From NCBI RefSeq assembly GCF_030127105.1, contig NZ_CP126161.1, forward strand, positions 1,426,001 to 1,490,000: a DNA stretch of 64,000 bases. Direction: 5' to 3'. The DNA comes from Haloarcula pelagica. Its GTDB lineage: Archaea > Halobacteriota > Halobacteria > Halobacteriales > Haloarculaceae. Position numbers and translations under genes: made by a program. The notes under the pieces were generated by a model, which did not search any database, was not told the origin of the DNA, and saw only the letters and a program-made list of their open reading frames with translations. Position 1 is the stretch's first letter. Every line of letters starts with the position of its first letter. This document shows, piece after piece, positions 8,834-18,113 of the stretch.

Positions 8834-10155
8834 CAGACAACCATCAGTACGAGACGCCGCCGGCGGGGACGCTGGACTGGCACGAACCGTTGAACAGGAA
8901 CTTCGAACGCATCGACACGGATGTCGAGATCCGCGACACCGACGCCAACCGCTCGAACTACGTCGCCAAGTCCGGCGCGAAGTTCCTCGCGACCGACACC
9001 GGCGCCGTCTACATCGGCGACGGCGGAAGCTGGGTCCAACTCGGCACTATCGGCGCCGCGAGCGGCGGCTCGGGCGGTACCGACATCGGGGCGGAACTCG
9101 TCGCCGGGAACATCGTCGTCCTGGCCCGGACCCTCTCGGCGCCACAGGTCATCACGCCGTCGGAGACGAACACGCCGGTCCAGGACGCCTACGACCTCCT
9201 GGGCGCCAACGACGGGGGCGAGATCCGCCTCCCGCCGGGTCGGATCTCGACGCCGGGGAACATCCGGCCCTACGAGAACACGACGATGACCGGGTTCGGC
9301 GTCGAGGTGACCGAACTCGACATCACCGAGCAGACGGCCGACGGCATCCTGTTCGACCGCGACAGTGGGACGCCCGATGTGAAACTCAGCGAGTTCGCGC
9401 TGAACGGTCCCGGCGGCACCGATCCGACCGGCGTCGCCATGCACCACACCAACCGGGACACGATGAACCTCCGCGTCGGGCGACTCCTGTTCTGGGGCTG
9501 GAACAACTCGATCTATCGCGTCGACCAGGGCGTCGGCCCGTTCCAGTGTCGCCACGAGCAACTGATCGTCTACGACTGTGACGCCGGCGCCGAGGACGGC
9601 CTCCTCGAGTTCCGGTCGTACTACGGCCCGGCCAACTGGTTCGGCACCGTCGCCGTCTACCCGATCCCGGATTCGAGCGGGCAGAACTCGACGGTGTTCT
9701 TCTCCCGGGGCGGGACACAGAGCGTCGACTACCTGACGATGGGCGGGTCGACGGGCTACGCCATCGACCAGACCTGGGACAGCGTCATCGAGTTCGGCAA
9801 CGTCCACTACGAACCGGTCGGCCAGGTCGCGGAGTCGCCCGCCATCATCCGCCTGCGAGGGCACGGGACGGCCGCGATCGACACGGTCAAACACGTCACC
9901 GGGACGCCGGACTACGTCTACGAACTGGGGTACGACGCCTACCTCGGGAACAGCCCCGACCGGAAGGTACTGGGGCCGTACATCGAACTGGGTCAGGAGG
10001 CCGGACTCGGCCAGAACATCGTCAACCTCGCACACCCGGTCGACCCCGCGGCGCCGTCGCTGTACCAGGGTTCTCCCGACGACGTGACCGTCACCCACGG
10101 CGAGGGCAGCACCGGCGGCTTCCGTGCGCTCGGAACCGCCGGAACCGGGTTCTGA
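8830..10155 (+). CDS. pectate-lyase-like right-handed beta-helix protein, no signal peptide
   Basis: A 441-residue protein whose start overlaps the LamG gene's stop (ATGA), so translation is coupled. Residues 1-75 form a distinct N-terminal module ('[16 protein letters not shown]', '[11 protein letters not shown]') resembling those on haloarchaeal and phage-tail-like surface proteins. Residues about 85-441 are a beta-helix of pectate-lyase type ('[20 protein letters not shown]', '[11 protein letters not shown]', '[15 protein letters not shown]'). There is no export signal. The next gene is a clear paralog that does carry a lipoprotein signal. Catalytic residues could not be identified; it may bind or cleave acidic polysaccharide. 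Confidence 0.7.
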   Translation: MTDNHQYETPPAGTLDWHEPLNRNFERIDTDVEIRDTDANRSNYVAKSGAKFLATDTGAVYIGDGGSWVQLGTIGAASGGSGGTDIGAELVAGNIVVLARTLSAPQVITPSETNTPVQDAYDLLGANDGGEIRLPPGRISTPGNIRPYENTTMTGFGVEVTELDITEQTADGILFDRDSGTPDVKLSEFALNGPGGTDPTGVAMHHTNRDTMNLRVGRLLFWGWNNSIYRVDQGVGPFQCRHEQLIVYDCDAGAEDGLLEFRSYYGPANWFGTVAVYPIPDSSGQNSTVFFSRGGTQSVDYLTMGGSTGYAIDQTWDSVIEFGNVHYEPVGQVAESPAIIRLRGHGTAAIDTVKHVTGTPDYVYELGYDAYLGNSPDRKVLGPYIELGQEAGLGQNIVNLAHPVDPAAPSLYQGSPDDVTVTHGEGSTGGFRALGTAGTGF

Positions 10156-10229
10156 GCGGCGTTGTTGGCCGGCGTCCCCCTCCCAATCGGGGCCGGTGAG
10201 GATATGTCGACCGCCGCACAAGGGGTGCT

Positions 10230-11423
10230 ATGACTCGCGATCCGGCCGGAGACGACGGCCCTGGCGTCTCGCGGCGGGACTACCTGCTCGGCGCCGGTAT
10301 GGTTGGGCTCACCGCGGTGGCTGGCTGTGTCGGGCTCGGTGGGAGGAGTGACGACATCACGACGGCGCTGCTCTCCGGGACGGTAGTCGTCCTCGCGGCC
10401 GACGCCGAGGAACCGACCCTCGTCGACCCCGCCGAGACGACGACCCCGGTCGGCGACGCCGTCGGAACGCTCGGCGAGGCCGGCGGAACGGTCTGTCTCC
10501 CGCCGGGGCGGGTCCGGGACGAGGGGCCGATCAGACTCCGCTCGAACACCGCCATCGTCGGGTTCGGCCCGGATGTCTCCGAGGTCGACATCACGACGCC
10601 CGACACCGACGGCCTGGTCTTTGCCGACCCGGAGGGGCTGGACCGCGTGCTGTTGGACCAGTTCGCGCTCAACGGGCCGGGGCTCGACACCGACTCCGGC
10701 GTCGCTCTCCACCACCGCGAGGGCGACACACAGGAGTTGATCGTCGGCCACCTCCTGCTGTGGGGCTGGAACAACGCCGTCTACCGGGTCGACCAGAACG
10801 TCGGTCCGTTCCAGTGCCGGCACCGACAGCTGACCGTCTACGAGTGCGACGCCGGCGCCGAGGACGGCCTCTTGGACTTTGGCTCCTACTACGGCCCCGC
10901 CAACTGGTTCGGCACCGTCGCCGTCTACCCCCGGTCGGGCCACAGCGGGACCGACTCGACGGTGCTGTTCACCCGCGGCGGCAGCCAGCGGATCGAGTAC
11001 CTCACGATGGGCGGGACCGCCGGGACCGCCGTCCGCCAGACCGGCGACGCCAACCTCCGGGTCGATCACGTCCACTGGGAACCCCACGAGGCCGAGACGG
11101 TCCCGCCGGCCATCGTCGACCTGGCCGGCGGCCGCCCGGCCCACGTCGGGACGCTCAAACACGTCACGGGGACCGCCGCGTTCGCCTACCGGATCGGCGC
11201 CGACGAGTTCGGGGGTACCGACCCGGCACAGAAGTTCCTCGGCCCGTACGACCCCGCCGGCGAGTCGCCGGCGCTCACCCGCACCGTCGTCGAACTGGCC
11301 GCACCGGGCGATCCGGCGCGCCCGTCGTTCTACCTCGGGACGGCGGAGGATGTCACGGTCACCCACGACGCGGACGGCGTCGGCGGCCTCAGAGCGCTGG
11401 GTGACGCCGGGACCGGTCTCTGA
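10230..11423 (+). CDS. Tat lipoprotein, pectate-lyase-like beta-helix (paralog of the preceding gene)
   Basis: A 397-residue protein with Tat signal (SRRDYLLGAGM) and lipobox (VAGC), so it should be exported and lipid-anchored. From about residue 45 it matches the preceding gene over its full beta-helix: '[23 protein letters not shown]', which differs little from its neighbour, and '[15 protein letters not shown]', 'LKHVTGT', 'VTVTHDADG-GGLRALG'. The paralog's N-terminal module is replaced here by the signal peptide. The pair arose by tandem duplication; divergence is moderate, so it is not recent. Probable role: surface polysaccharide binding or processing. Confidence 0.75.
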   Translation: MTRDPAGDDGPGVSRRDYLLGAGMVGLTAVAGCVGLGGRSDDITTALLSGTVVVLAADAEEPTLVDPAETTTPVGDAVGTLGEAGGTVCLPPGRVRDEGPIRLRSNTAIVGFGPDVSEVDITTPDTDGLVFADPEGLDRVLLDQFALNGPGLDTDSGVALHHREGDTQELIVGHLLLWGWNNAVYRVDQNVGPFQCRHRQLTVYECDAGAEDGLLDFGSYYGPANWFGTVAVYPRSGHSGTDSTVLFTRGGSQRIEYLTMGGTAGTAVRQTGDANLRVDHVHWEPHEAETVPPAIVDLAGGRPAHVGTLKHVTGTAAFAYRIGADEFGGTDPAQKFLGPYDPAGESPALTRTVVELAAPGDPARPSFYLGTAEDVTVTHDADGVGGLRALGDAGTGL

Positions 11424-11472
11424 GCGCGCCGGAAAGGCTATGCGTTCTGTGGCGCATCTAGTATCCAGATAG

Positions 11473-12747
11473 ATGTCAGTCGGTTCCCGAAGACACAGCG
11501 CACGCGCCGGGGACGCCAGCGACCCCGTCCGGGTCGCAGTCGTCAGCCAACAGTACCCGCCGGAGATGGGTGGCAACGCCTCCCGCGTCGGCGACACCGC
11601 ACGTCAACTCGCACAGGAGGGGGTGGCGGTGAGCGTGGTCGCACCGCCGCTGTCGTACCCGCCGGAGACGTACCCACGGAGCTGGCGGCGACACGACCGG
11701 ACGAGCGACGGCGAGATCGATGTCCACCGGCTGTGGGCCTGGCAACCGAGCCGGATCGACCCGAACCCGCTCGAACGGCTCGCGTACTACTTCCTGTTCG
11801 CGCTGCACGCGACGCTGTGGCTGTTGTATCACCGCCGGCGGTTCGACGCCGTCGTCTGTACTACGCCGCCGGTCTTTACCGGGATTCCCGGGCTCGTGTT
11901 CGGGGAACTCACCCGCAAACCGCTGGTCGTCGACGTGGGCGACCTCTGGATCGACGCCGCGGCGGGGCTGGGGTTCATCCGCGAGTCGAGCCTCTCGACG
12001 CGGCTCAGCCGGCGCTACGAACACCTGTTGTTGCTCCGGGCCGACCGCATCCTCACGACGACCGACGAGATGAGTAGCCTGCTGGAACGCGCCCACGGCC
12101 CCGCCATCGCACAGCGGTTCCTCGTCGCGCCCAACGCCGTCGATGTCACTCGGTTCGATCCGAACCGAGGGAGCGGCGACGACGGCCGGACGATCGTCTA
12201 CACGGGTATCTTCGGCCACGCCCAGGACCTGGAGGCGTGCGTCCGGGCGATGGCGCTGCTCGACCACGACGCGACGCTGAAACTGGTCGGCGACGGGGAC
12301 ACCAGGCCGCGGCTGGAACGGCTCGTCGCCGAACTCGGCGTCGAGGACCGCGTCGAGATCCACGGCCCGGTCGAGCGCGACGCGGTGCCGGAACTCCTGG
12401 CGTCGGCCGCGATCGGCGTCGCGCCGCTGAAGGACACGCCGGGCCTGCGCTACGCCGTCCCGCTGAAGACCTACGAGTACATGGCCAGTGGCCTCCCCGT
12501 CGTCGGGACCGACATGGGGGCGTTCGGCGATCTCATCGAAGCCTCGGAAGGGGGCCTGGCGGTCGAGAACTCCCCGGAGGCGCTGGCGGCGGCGTTCGAC
12601 GAACTGCTCGCCGATCCCGACCGCCGCGAGCGACTGGGCCGGCAGGCCCGGGAACACGTCGAGCAACACTACGACCGACGGGTCCTCGGCGAGCGACTCG
12701 CCGAGATGCTGCGGGACCTCGTCGAGACCACGGGGGGACGCCGATGA
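11473..12747 (+). CDS. family 4 glycosyltransferase (GT-B, WbuB-like)
   Basis: A 424-residue cytosolic glycosyltransferase that adds a sugar from a nucleotide donor during glycan assembly. It has the GT-B layout: an N-terminal acceptor domain ('VVSQQYPPEMGGNASRV', residues 24-40) and a C-terminal donor domain with 'LVGDGDTRPRLERL' and 'PLKTYEYMASGLPVVGTDMGA'. The Glu in the latter is the family EX7E-type donor-binding position. It overlaps the following glycosyltransferase by four bases, so they are expressed together. Acceptor and donor sugars are unknown. Confidence 0.85.
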   Translation: MSVGSRRHSARAGDASDPVRVAVVSQQYPPEMGGNASRVGDTARQLAQEGVAVSVVAPPLSYPPETYPRSWRRHDRTSDGEIDVHRLWAWQPSRIDPNPLERLAYYFLFALHATLWLLYHRRRFDAVVCTTPPVFTGIPGLVFGELTRKPLVVDVGDLWIDAAAGLGFIRESSLSTRLSRRYEHLLLLRADRILTTTDEMSSLLERAHGPAIAQRFLVAPNAVDVTRFDPNRGSGDDGRTIVYTGIFGHAQDLEACVRAMALLDHDATLKLVGDGDTRPRLERLVAELGVEDRVEIHGPVERDAVPELLASAAIGVAPLKDTPGLRYAVPLKTYEYMASGLPVVGTDMGAFGDLIEASEGGLAVENSPEALAAAFDELLADPDRRERLGRQAREHVEQHYDRRVLGERLAEMLRDLVETTGGRR

Positions 12748-13973
12748 CCGACCTCTCGTCGGTACCGACCTACGAGGCAGCGAACGACGTGCACTACCGG
12801 GCGATGGTGTCCTCGGCGCACCACCAGAGCCACGTCTTCCAGGTGCGGACGCCGTTCAACCACCGCTCGCTGGACGCGATCAACCGGACGGCCGCCGAGA
12901 TCGACGTGGTGTCGCCGACCCCCTTCGCCCCGCCGGTCGGCCCCTACTCCGAGTACGGCGACATCCCACAGACCGAGCGGTGGGGGACCTACCGCGTCCA
13001 CTACCCCCGGTTCCTGTACGCGATGCCGAAAAACCGGTTCTACCACTACTCCGGGCGGTCGATGCAGAAACGGATCCCCCGGTACGTCGAGCGGACCTTC
13101 GAGACGCCACACGACGTGGTCCACACCTGCGACATCTACCTCGACGGCTACGGGATGTTGCCCTACTGCCGGCGCCACGACATCCCGCTCGTGGTGACGA
13201 GCCACGCCTCCGAACTGAAGAACTACGAGAACTTCACCGACGAGGCCAAGGCCCACGTCCGCGAGACCATCAACTACGCGTCGAAGGTGTTGACCGTCAG
13301 CGACGAGTTGAACGACATCGCGCGCACCCTCACCTCGCCCTCGAAGATCAAGACGGTGCCCATCGGCGAGGACCCGCGGAAGTTCCCGACCGACCGCCGC
13401 GAGCAGATCCGCTACGAACTCGGCATCGACGACGACACCACGCTGTTGCTGTTCGTCGGCGCCTACTACGAGCAGAAGGGACTCAGCGACCTGATCGAGG
13501 CGATGAAACGACTCGACAGGGACGACATCTACCTGGTCACCGTCGGCCACGAGGGCGACATGCGGTGGTGGCTGCTGGACCAGCTTGGCGAGCTCACCCA
13601 CCCGGCTCACTCGTTCTGGCGGCTCGACCCGGTCGCGCTGCGGCGCTGGCAGGTCGCGGCCGACCTGCTCGTCCACCCGAGCTGGACGGAGGCGCGCCCG
13701 ACGGTCATCTACGAGGCGATGGCCGCGAAGACACCGTCGCTCGCGACGACCGTCGGCGGTATCCCGGAAATGGTCGAGGACGGCGTGGCCGGCGAACTCG
13801 TCCCGCCGAAAGACCCGGTGACGCTCGCCCGCGCCATCGACCGCCTGGCCGACGATCCCGAGCGCCTGAGCGAGATGGGCGAGGCCGCACTCCAGCGGTT
13901 GCTCGACGAACAGTGGACCTGGCAACACCACGCCAGGCAGGTCACCGACATCCACAAAGAGGTGCTGCGATGA
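12744..13973 (+). CDS. family 4 glycosyltransferase (GT-B)
   Basis: A 409-residue glycosyltransferase. The donor domain has 'LLFVGAYYEQKGLSDLIEAM' and 'HPSWTEARPTVIYEAMAAKTP', the GT4 signature, followed by 'GGIPEMVEDG'. The acceptor domain is unusual, starting with about 90 residues about a 'YRAMVSSAHHQSHVFQVRTPF' theme and mixed Tyr/Phe-rich segments. The ATG at 12744 overlaps the preceding stop. It belongs to the run of four glycosyltransferases. Its specificity is not readable. Confidence 0.85.
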   Translation: MTDLSSVPTYEAANDVHYRAMVSSAHHQSHVFQVRTPFNHRSLDAINRTAAEIDVVSPTPFAPPVGPYSEYGDIPQTERWGTYRVHYPRFLYAMPKNRFYHYSGRSMQKRIPRYVERTFETPHDVVHTCDIYLDGYGMLPYCRRHDIPLVVTSHASELKNYENFTDEAKAHVRETINYASKVLTVSDELNDIARTLTSPSKIKTVPIGEDPRKFPTDRREQIRYELGIDDDTTLLLFVGAYYEQKGLSDLIEAMKRLDRDDIYLVTVGHEGDMRWWLLDQLGELTHPAHSFWRLDPVALRRWQVAADLLVHPSWTEARPTVIYEAMAAKTPSLATTVGGIPEMVEDGVAGELVPPKDPVTLARAIDRLADDPERLSEMGEAALQRLLDEQWTWQHHARQVTDIHKEVLR

Positions 13974-13989
13974 CCGTGTGCCGGGGCCG

Positions 13990-14937
13990 ATGACCGGGGC
14001 GGATCGCCCTCGGGTCAGCGTCGTCGTCCCGACGTACAACCGCGCCGACACGGTCGGGCGCGCGGTCGAGAGCGCGCTCGCACAGACGGTCACCGACATC
14101 GAGGTGGTCGTCGTCGACGACGGGAGCACGGACGACACCGCGGCGGTCGTGACCGGCATCGACGACGAGCGGGTCCGCTATCTCGCCCACGAGCGAAACC
14201 GCGGCCGGAGCGCGGCCCGCAACACCGGGATCGAGGCGGCCCGCGGCGAGTACGTCGCCTTCCTGGACTCGGACGACCGCTGGCTCCCGGGGAAACTCGA
14301 CCGACAGCTCGCCGAACTGTCGCGTCGCCCGCCGGAGTGGATCGGCGTCTACTGTGAGTTTCTGACCCCCAAGCCGTCGGCTCTCGGACGGCTGGTCGAC
14401 TGGCTCTCCCGGGAAGTGTTCGCCACACCCCGGGCGCTCGAAGGCGGGCGCGAACTGGCCCGGGAGATCCTCACCGTCAACGTCCTCATGGGACCGGGGT
14501 CGACGCTCTTAGTCGAGCGCGAAGCGCTGCGTGCGACCGACGGGTTCGACGAGGAACTGGTCGACCACGAGGACTGGGATCTGGTCCTGCAGTTGCTCGA
14601 CCACGGGAAGATCGCCCACGTCGACGAGGCCCTCGTCGTCGTCCCCTCCTCGGGCGGCGACCCCTCGCCCGAGGAACTCGTCCGGAACAAGCGGCGCTTT
14701 CTCGCGCGCCACGCCGACCGCATCCGCGAGTTCGAGGCCGAGGGCACGCGGATCCGGCGGGTCCACGAACTCCACATCGTCGCCGTGTTCTTCCAGAACG
14801 GGCGGTTCCGCGACGGGCTGGCGTACCTGCAACTGGACGCGCTCGCGGCGCCGAAAAACTGGGTCCGCCTGGCCTGGTGGACGGTCACGGGCGCGCGACA
14901 TCGGCTGAAACGGGCCGGTGCCGCGGGGGGCGGGTGA
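13990..14937 (+). CDS. family 2 glycosyltransferase (GT-A)
   Basis: A 315-residue transferase of the inverting GT2 fold. The N-terminus is 'RVSVVVPTYNRADTVGRAVESAL', then 'VVVVDDGSTDDT' and the metal-binding DxD region 'AFLDSDDRW' (about residue 88). The ATG at 13990 is chosen; a GTG at 13978 in the same frame would add four residues. It follows the previous gene by 16 bases. C-terminal basic segment 'ARHRLKRAG' may touch the membrane. Confidence 0.8.
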   Translation: MTGADRPRVSVVVPTYNRADTVGRAVESALAQTVTDIEVVVVDDGSTDDTAAVVTGIDDERVRYLAHERNRGRSAARNTGIEAARGEYVAFLDSDDRWLPGKLDRQLAELSRRPPEWIGVYCEFLTPKPSALGRLVDWLSREVFATPRALEGGRELAREILTVNVLMGPGSTLLVEREALRATDGFDEELVDHEDWDLVLQLLDHGKIAHVDEALVVVPSSGGDPSPEELVRNKRRFLARHADRIREFEAEGTRIRRVHELHIVAVFFQNGRFRDGLAYLQLDALAAPKNWVRLAWWTVTGARHRLKRAGAAGGG

Positions 14938-14943
14938 CCGGCC

Positions 14944-15726
14944 GTGCCGGACGACGCCGACTGGCCGACCGTCTCGGTGGTCATCCCCTACGGCCCGGAG
15001 TTCACCCCCGAATCGATGCTGGCCGAGGCCCGCGAGAGCGTCGCCGCCCAGTCGGTCCCGACCGAGTGCATCGTCGTCGAGGACACCGACCACCGCGGCC
15101 CGGCGTGGGCGCGCAACCGCGGCCTGGAGCGGGCCGACACCCGGTACGTCGCCTTCCTCGACGCCGACGACCTCTGGAAGCCGGCGAAGCTCACGCGGCA
15201 ACTCGATCGGATGGCGGCGACCGGTGCGGGCATCTGCGTGGAGGGGGAGCCGATGTCGATGGACGACTTCGTCTACCGGGTGTTGCTCGGCGACATGGCC
15301 GCGCTCACGCCGTCGATCCTGCTCGACACCGACCAGGTGTCGACGACCTTCGAGGAGGGGCTCCAGCGGGGCGAAGACCTGCTTTTCATCCTCGAAGCCG
15401 CCACCGAGGCCGGCGTCTGCCTCTGTCCGGACCTCTACACGCGCCGCCACCACGACCGGAGCGTGACCGCGACCGAGATCCCGGTCGCCGACTACGTCGC
15501 GGCCGACAAGCGGTTCACCTACCTGGTGAGCCAGCGGGTCCCGGAGGCACAGCCCTACGTCGACCCCTACTACGTCCAGTTGTTCACCCAGGCCGGCGTC
15601 TACTGCCACGAGGCGGGCGACTACGATCGGGCGATCGACTACTACGTCCGGGCGCTGCGGCTCTCGCCACATCCGTTCACGGTCGCGTATCTGCTCCGCA
15701 GCGTGGTGGCGAGGTACCTGCCCTGA
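14944..15726 (+). CDS. family 2 glycosyltransferase with a C-terminal TPR-like helix pair
   Basis: A 260-residue GT2 enzyme: 'VSVVIPYGPEF', the acidic 'VVEDTDHRGPAWARNRGLERA' and metal-binding 'AFLDADDLWKP' (about residues 73-83). It is shorter than the neighbouring GT2. Residues about 215-250 ('AGVYCHEAGDYDRAIDYYVRALRLSP') have the spacing of one tetratricopeptide unit, which may hold a partner in the assembly complex. The start is GTG, six bases after the previous gene. Acceptor unknown. Confidence 0.75.
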   Translation: MPDDADWPTVSVVIPYGPEFTPESMLAEARESVAAQSVPTECIVVEDTDHRGPAWARNRGLERADTRYVAFLDADDLWKPAKLTRQLDRMAATGAGICVEGEPMSMDDFVYRVLLGDMAALTPSILLDTDQVSTTFEEGLQRGEDLLFILEAATEAGVCLCPDLYTRRHHDRSVTATEIPVADYVAADKRFTYLVSQRVPEAQPYVDPYYVQLFTQAGVYCHEAGDYDRAIDYYVRALRLSPHPFTVAYLLRSVVARYLP

Positions 15727-15774
15727 CAGGCCCCGGGAACAGCTTTACAGTCACTTCCGTGTCCATTGCCGGCA

Positions 15775-16311
15775 ATGAGAGCTGTCCTCCGGGTGGTCGT
15801 GAGCGTCGCCGGACTCGTCTTTCTCCTGGCCGGGATCGGCTTTGGCGGCCTCCCGATCGCCAACGAACTCCAGACGAACCAGTACGTCGCCAGCGCGGAA
15901 CCGGTCGACGCGACGGTGCTCTCGACGAACGCGACGCGCGAACTCGGCGGCGGCATGGACCGCGAGGAGTCGCCCGACCCCTACTGGTCGGTCCGGGTCA
16001 CGTTCCGCTACTCGGTCGGCGGGACGACCTACGAGAGCGGGCACGTCACGCCGCCGGGGACCGCCGAGGCCGGGACGAACCTGCGAGCGGGCAACCGGTC
16101 CGCGGCCGAGTCGTTCCTCGCCGACTACCCCGAGAACGCGACCGTGACGGCGTACTACCCGCCCAGCGAGCCGTCCAGCGGCTTCCTCGTCAAACGGACC
16201 ACGCCGCTGGTGGCGCTCGCGATTCCCGGAGTGTTCGGCGGGCTCTTCGCCGTCGTGGGACTCGCGCTCGTCGGGTTCGGGAGCGGGGTGCTCTCCGTGC
16301 GTGGGCTGTGA
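15775..16311 (+). CDS. DUF3592-type membrane protein
   Basis: A 178-residue protein with one membrane helix near residues 5-27 and another at about 145-172. The ~115-residue outer domain contains 'YWSVRVTFRYSVGGTTYESG' and 'NATVTAYYPPSEPSSGFL', the pattern of DUF3592 proteins, whose role is unknown. A TTG at 15766 could extend it by three residues; the ATG is preferred. It ends just before a convergent gene. Confidence 0.6.
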   Translation: MRAVLRVVVSVAGLVFLLAGIGFGGLPIANELQTNQYVASAEPVDATVLSTNATRELGGGMDREESPDPYWSVRVTFRYSVGGTTYESGHVTPPGTAEAGTNLRAGNRSAAESFLADYPENATVTAYYPPSEPSSGFLVKRTTPLVALAIPGVFGGLFAVVGLALVGFGSGVLSVRGL

Positions 16312-16376
16312 GTTCACACGCACAGTAGGGGGTCCCACACCCAGGCGGGGTCGTTCGTGGCCGAGCCTCCGGGACG

Positions 16377-18113
16377 CTACGGGAACCGCGGCAGGCGGTT
16401 CGAGAGCCCACGGAGGACGATCCGGGCGCGACGGAGCGTGTGGTAGGTGTCGACGACGGGGTGGTAGCCGTCGATGACGGTGACATCCTCGTTTGCCGCC
16501 AGGGTGTGCCGGCCGCCGGCGTAGGGGTCGTCGTCGCCGGGCGCGAGTTCGCCGACGACCGTCTCCTCGAACGCCGTCGGGGTCAGCCGGTCGACGCGGT
16601 TGACGACGACGCGTTTCCCGTAGCCGCCGGCGCAGTACTGGCCGGGTCGGTAGAGGGTGCCGTCCTCGGTCCAGGGCGTGCCCGCGGGCCGGACCGAGCG
16701 CACGTCGGTCTTGACGGGGTTGTTGGCGTGGGGCACCCACTCGCCGCGCAGCGTCGGGGCGTGGTAGACGTGGAGGTTCGTCTCCGGCAGGTCGTCAAGC
16801 AGCGTGAAGAACAGCCACCAGCGCCCGTCGTGGCGGACCACGGTCGGGTCGATCCCCATCACGTCGGGGACGAGCGTCTCGACGTGGTCCCACTCTGTCG
16901 GCCCGTGGAGTTCGTAGAGCCTGATCTCGTTGCCCTCGGCCATCTCCGGGGTGACGTAGGTCGACCCGTCGTGGACGAACGCGTAGGGGTACGAGAGGTG
17001 GAAGGGCTGTTCGAGGACGACCTCGGTGTTGTCGAACGAGAGGTCGTCGTCGAGGCTGAGCGCCGAGATGACGCCTTTCGCGGTGTCGAAGGGGAACTCC
17101 TCGAACAGGAGGTACGGCTCGCCGTCGATCCGGACGGGGAACGGGTCGGCGACGAACCGGCGGCTGTCCGGGAGCGGGAACCACTCGAAGTCGGTGCCCG
17201 CCGGATCGGCGACGACCGCCTCGATCGGCGAGTCGGTGACGCCGATGCTCCAGACGCCGCTCCCGCTGGTCAGGAGGTCCCAGCCGGCACGGGCCTGGGC
17301 GAACGCCAGTCGAGCGACGCCGCCGACGCCCGGTTCACGGCCGGCTTCCCGGTCGATCTGGACCGGCTCGCCGTCCAGGTAGCCCGCCTCGCCGCTGGCG
17401 ATGTCGACGGCGACGGCGGCGGGCCAGCGGGCGCTGCCCATGAACAGCCGGTCGACGGTCGCCGGCCAGGAGTACGCCGTCGTCGGGAACGCCCCGCGGC
17501 GCAGCGGAACGCCGCTATCGGGGCCTGTCACCCGCCAGAGCGCCGCGTGTGTGACTGTCTCGCCGGCCCGGAGTTCGTCGACGCAGGGCGGCCAGCTCCC
17601 GCCCTGGCCGTCGCCCCCGTAGCGGAACTCCCAGACGCCGTAGGTCGGCGTCGACAGGACGGCCTCGTCGCCGAGCCCGAGGCCGCCGAGGCGGACCAGT
17701 ACGTCGATGTCGGCGTCGGCGAGCGCCGCCCGTCCACGCTCGCCGAGCGCGACGGTCCCGTCGGCGTCACGGCCCTGGACCGGGAGCCGCTCGATGCCGG
17801 CCAGTTCGTCGGTCAGATCGAGGACCGTGCTGGCGCCGGGGCTCGGAGTGAGCCGCTGCCAGCCGTCCCACACCGGCCACGGCGGCGCGGTCGTGGCCTC
17901 TGGGACCGCGGCCAGCCGCCGGCCCGGATCGAGGTGGATCGGTTCGGCCCGCCCGGTCGCCGGCGACTCGTCGACGACCATCGTCAACGTGACAGACTCG
18001 ACCCCGCGAAGCGCCCGGATCGCCCGGGCCTGCCAGGCCGGGAGCTGCAGGCCCGAACAGGCGACCGCGACCCGGAGCCGGTCGTCTTCCGTGTGGCGGT
18101 CGGCGTCGCTCAC
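16377..18113 (-). CDS. formyltransferase-like / GH43-like beta-propeller fusion (GINT1-N-type)
   Basis: A 578-residue protein. Residues about 12-230 resemble the formyltransferase fold of sugar-modifying enzymes ('VLVRLGGLGLGDEAVL', 'THAALWRVTGPDSG'), but the usual Asn-x-His of catalysis is replaced around 'GVWEFRYGG', so activity is doubtful. Residues about 260-578 are a five-bladed propeller of the GH43/GINT1-N type ('RFVADPFPVRIDGEPYLLFEEF', 'HLSYPYAFVHDGSTYVTPE', 'GIDPTVVRHDGRWWLFFT'), which binds or acts on saccharides. It starts with GTG overlapping the upstream membrane protein's stop. The two halves probably act on one glycan. Confidence 0.7.
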   Translation of the reverse strand: MSDADRHTEDDRLRVAVACSGLQLPAWQARAIRALRGVESVTLTMVVDESPATGRAEPIHLDPGRRLAAVPEATTAPPWPVWDGWQRLTPSPGASTVLDLTDELAGIERLPVQGRDADGTVALGERGRAALADADIDVLVRLGGLGLGDEAVLSTPTYGVWEFRYGGDGQGGSWPPCVDELRAGETVTHAALWRVTGPDSGVPLRRGAFPTTAYSWPATVDRLFMGSARWPAAVAVDIASGEAGYLDGEPVQIDREAGREPGVGGVARLAFAQARAGWDLLTSGSGVWSIGVTDSPIEAVVADPAGTDFEWFPLPDSRRFVADPFPVRIDGEPYLLFEEFPFDTAKGVISALSLDDDLSFDNTEVVLEQPFHLSYPYAFVHDGSTYVTPEMAEGNEIRLYELHGPTEWDHVETLVPDVMGIDPTVVRHDGRWWLFFTLLDDLPETNLHVYHAPTLRGEWVPHANNPVKTDVRSVRPAGTPWTEDGTLYRPGQYCAGGYGKRVVVNRVDRLTPTAFEETVVGELAPGDDDPYAGGRHTLAANEDVTVIDGYHPVVDTYHTLRRARIVLRGLSNRLPRFP

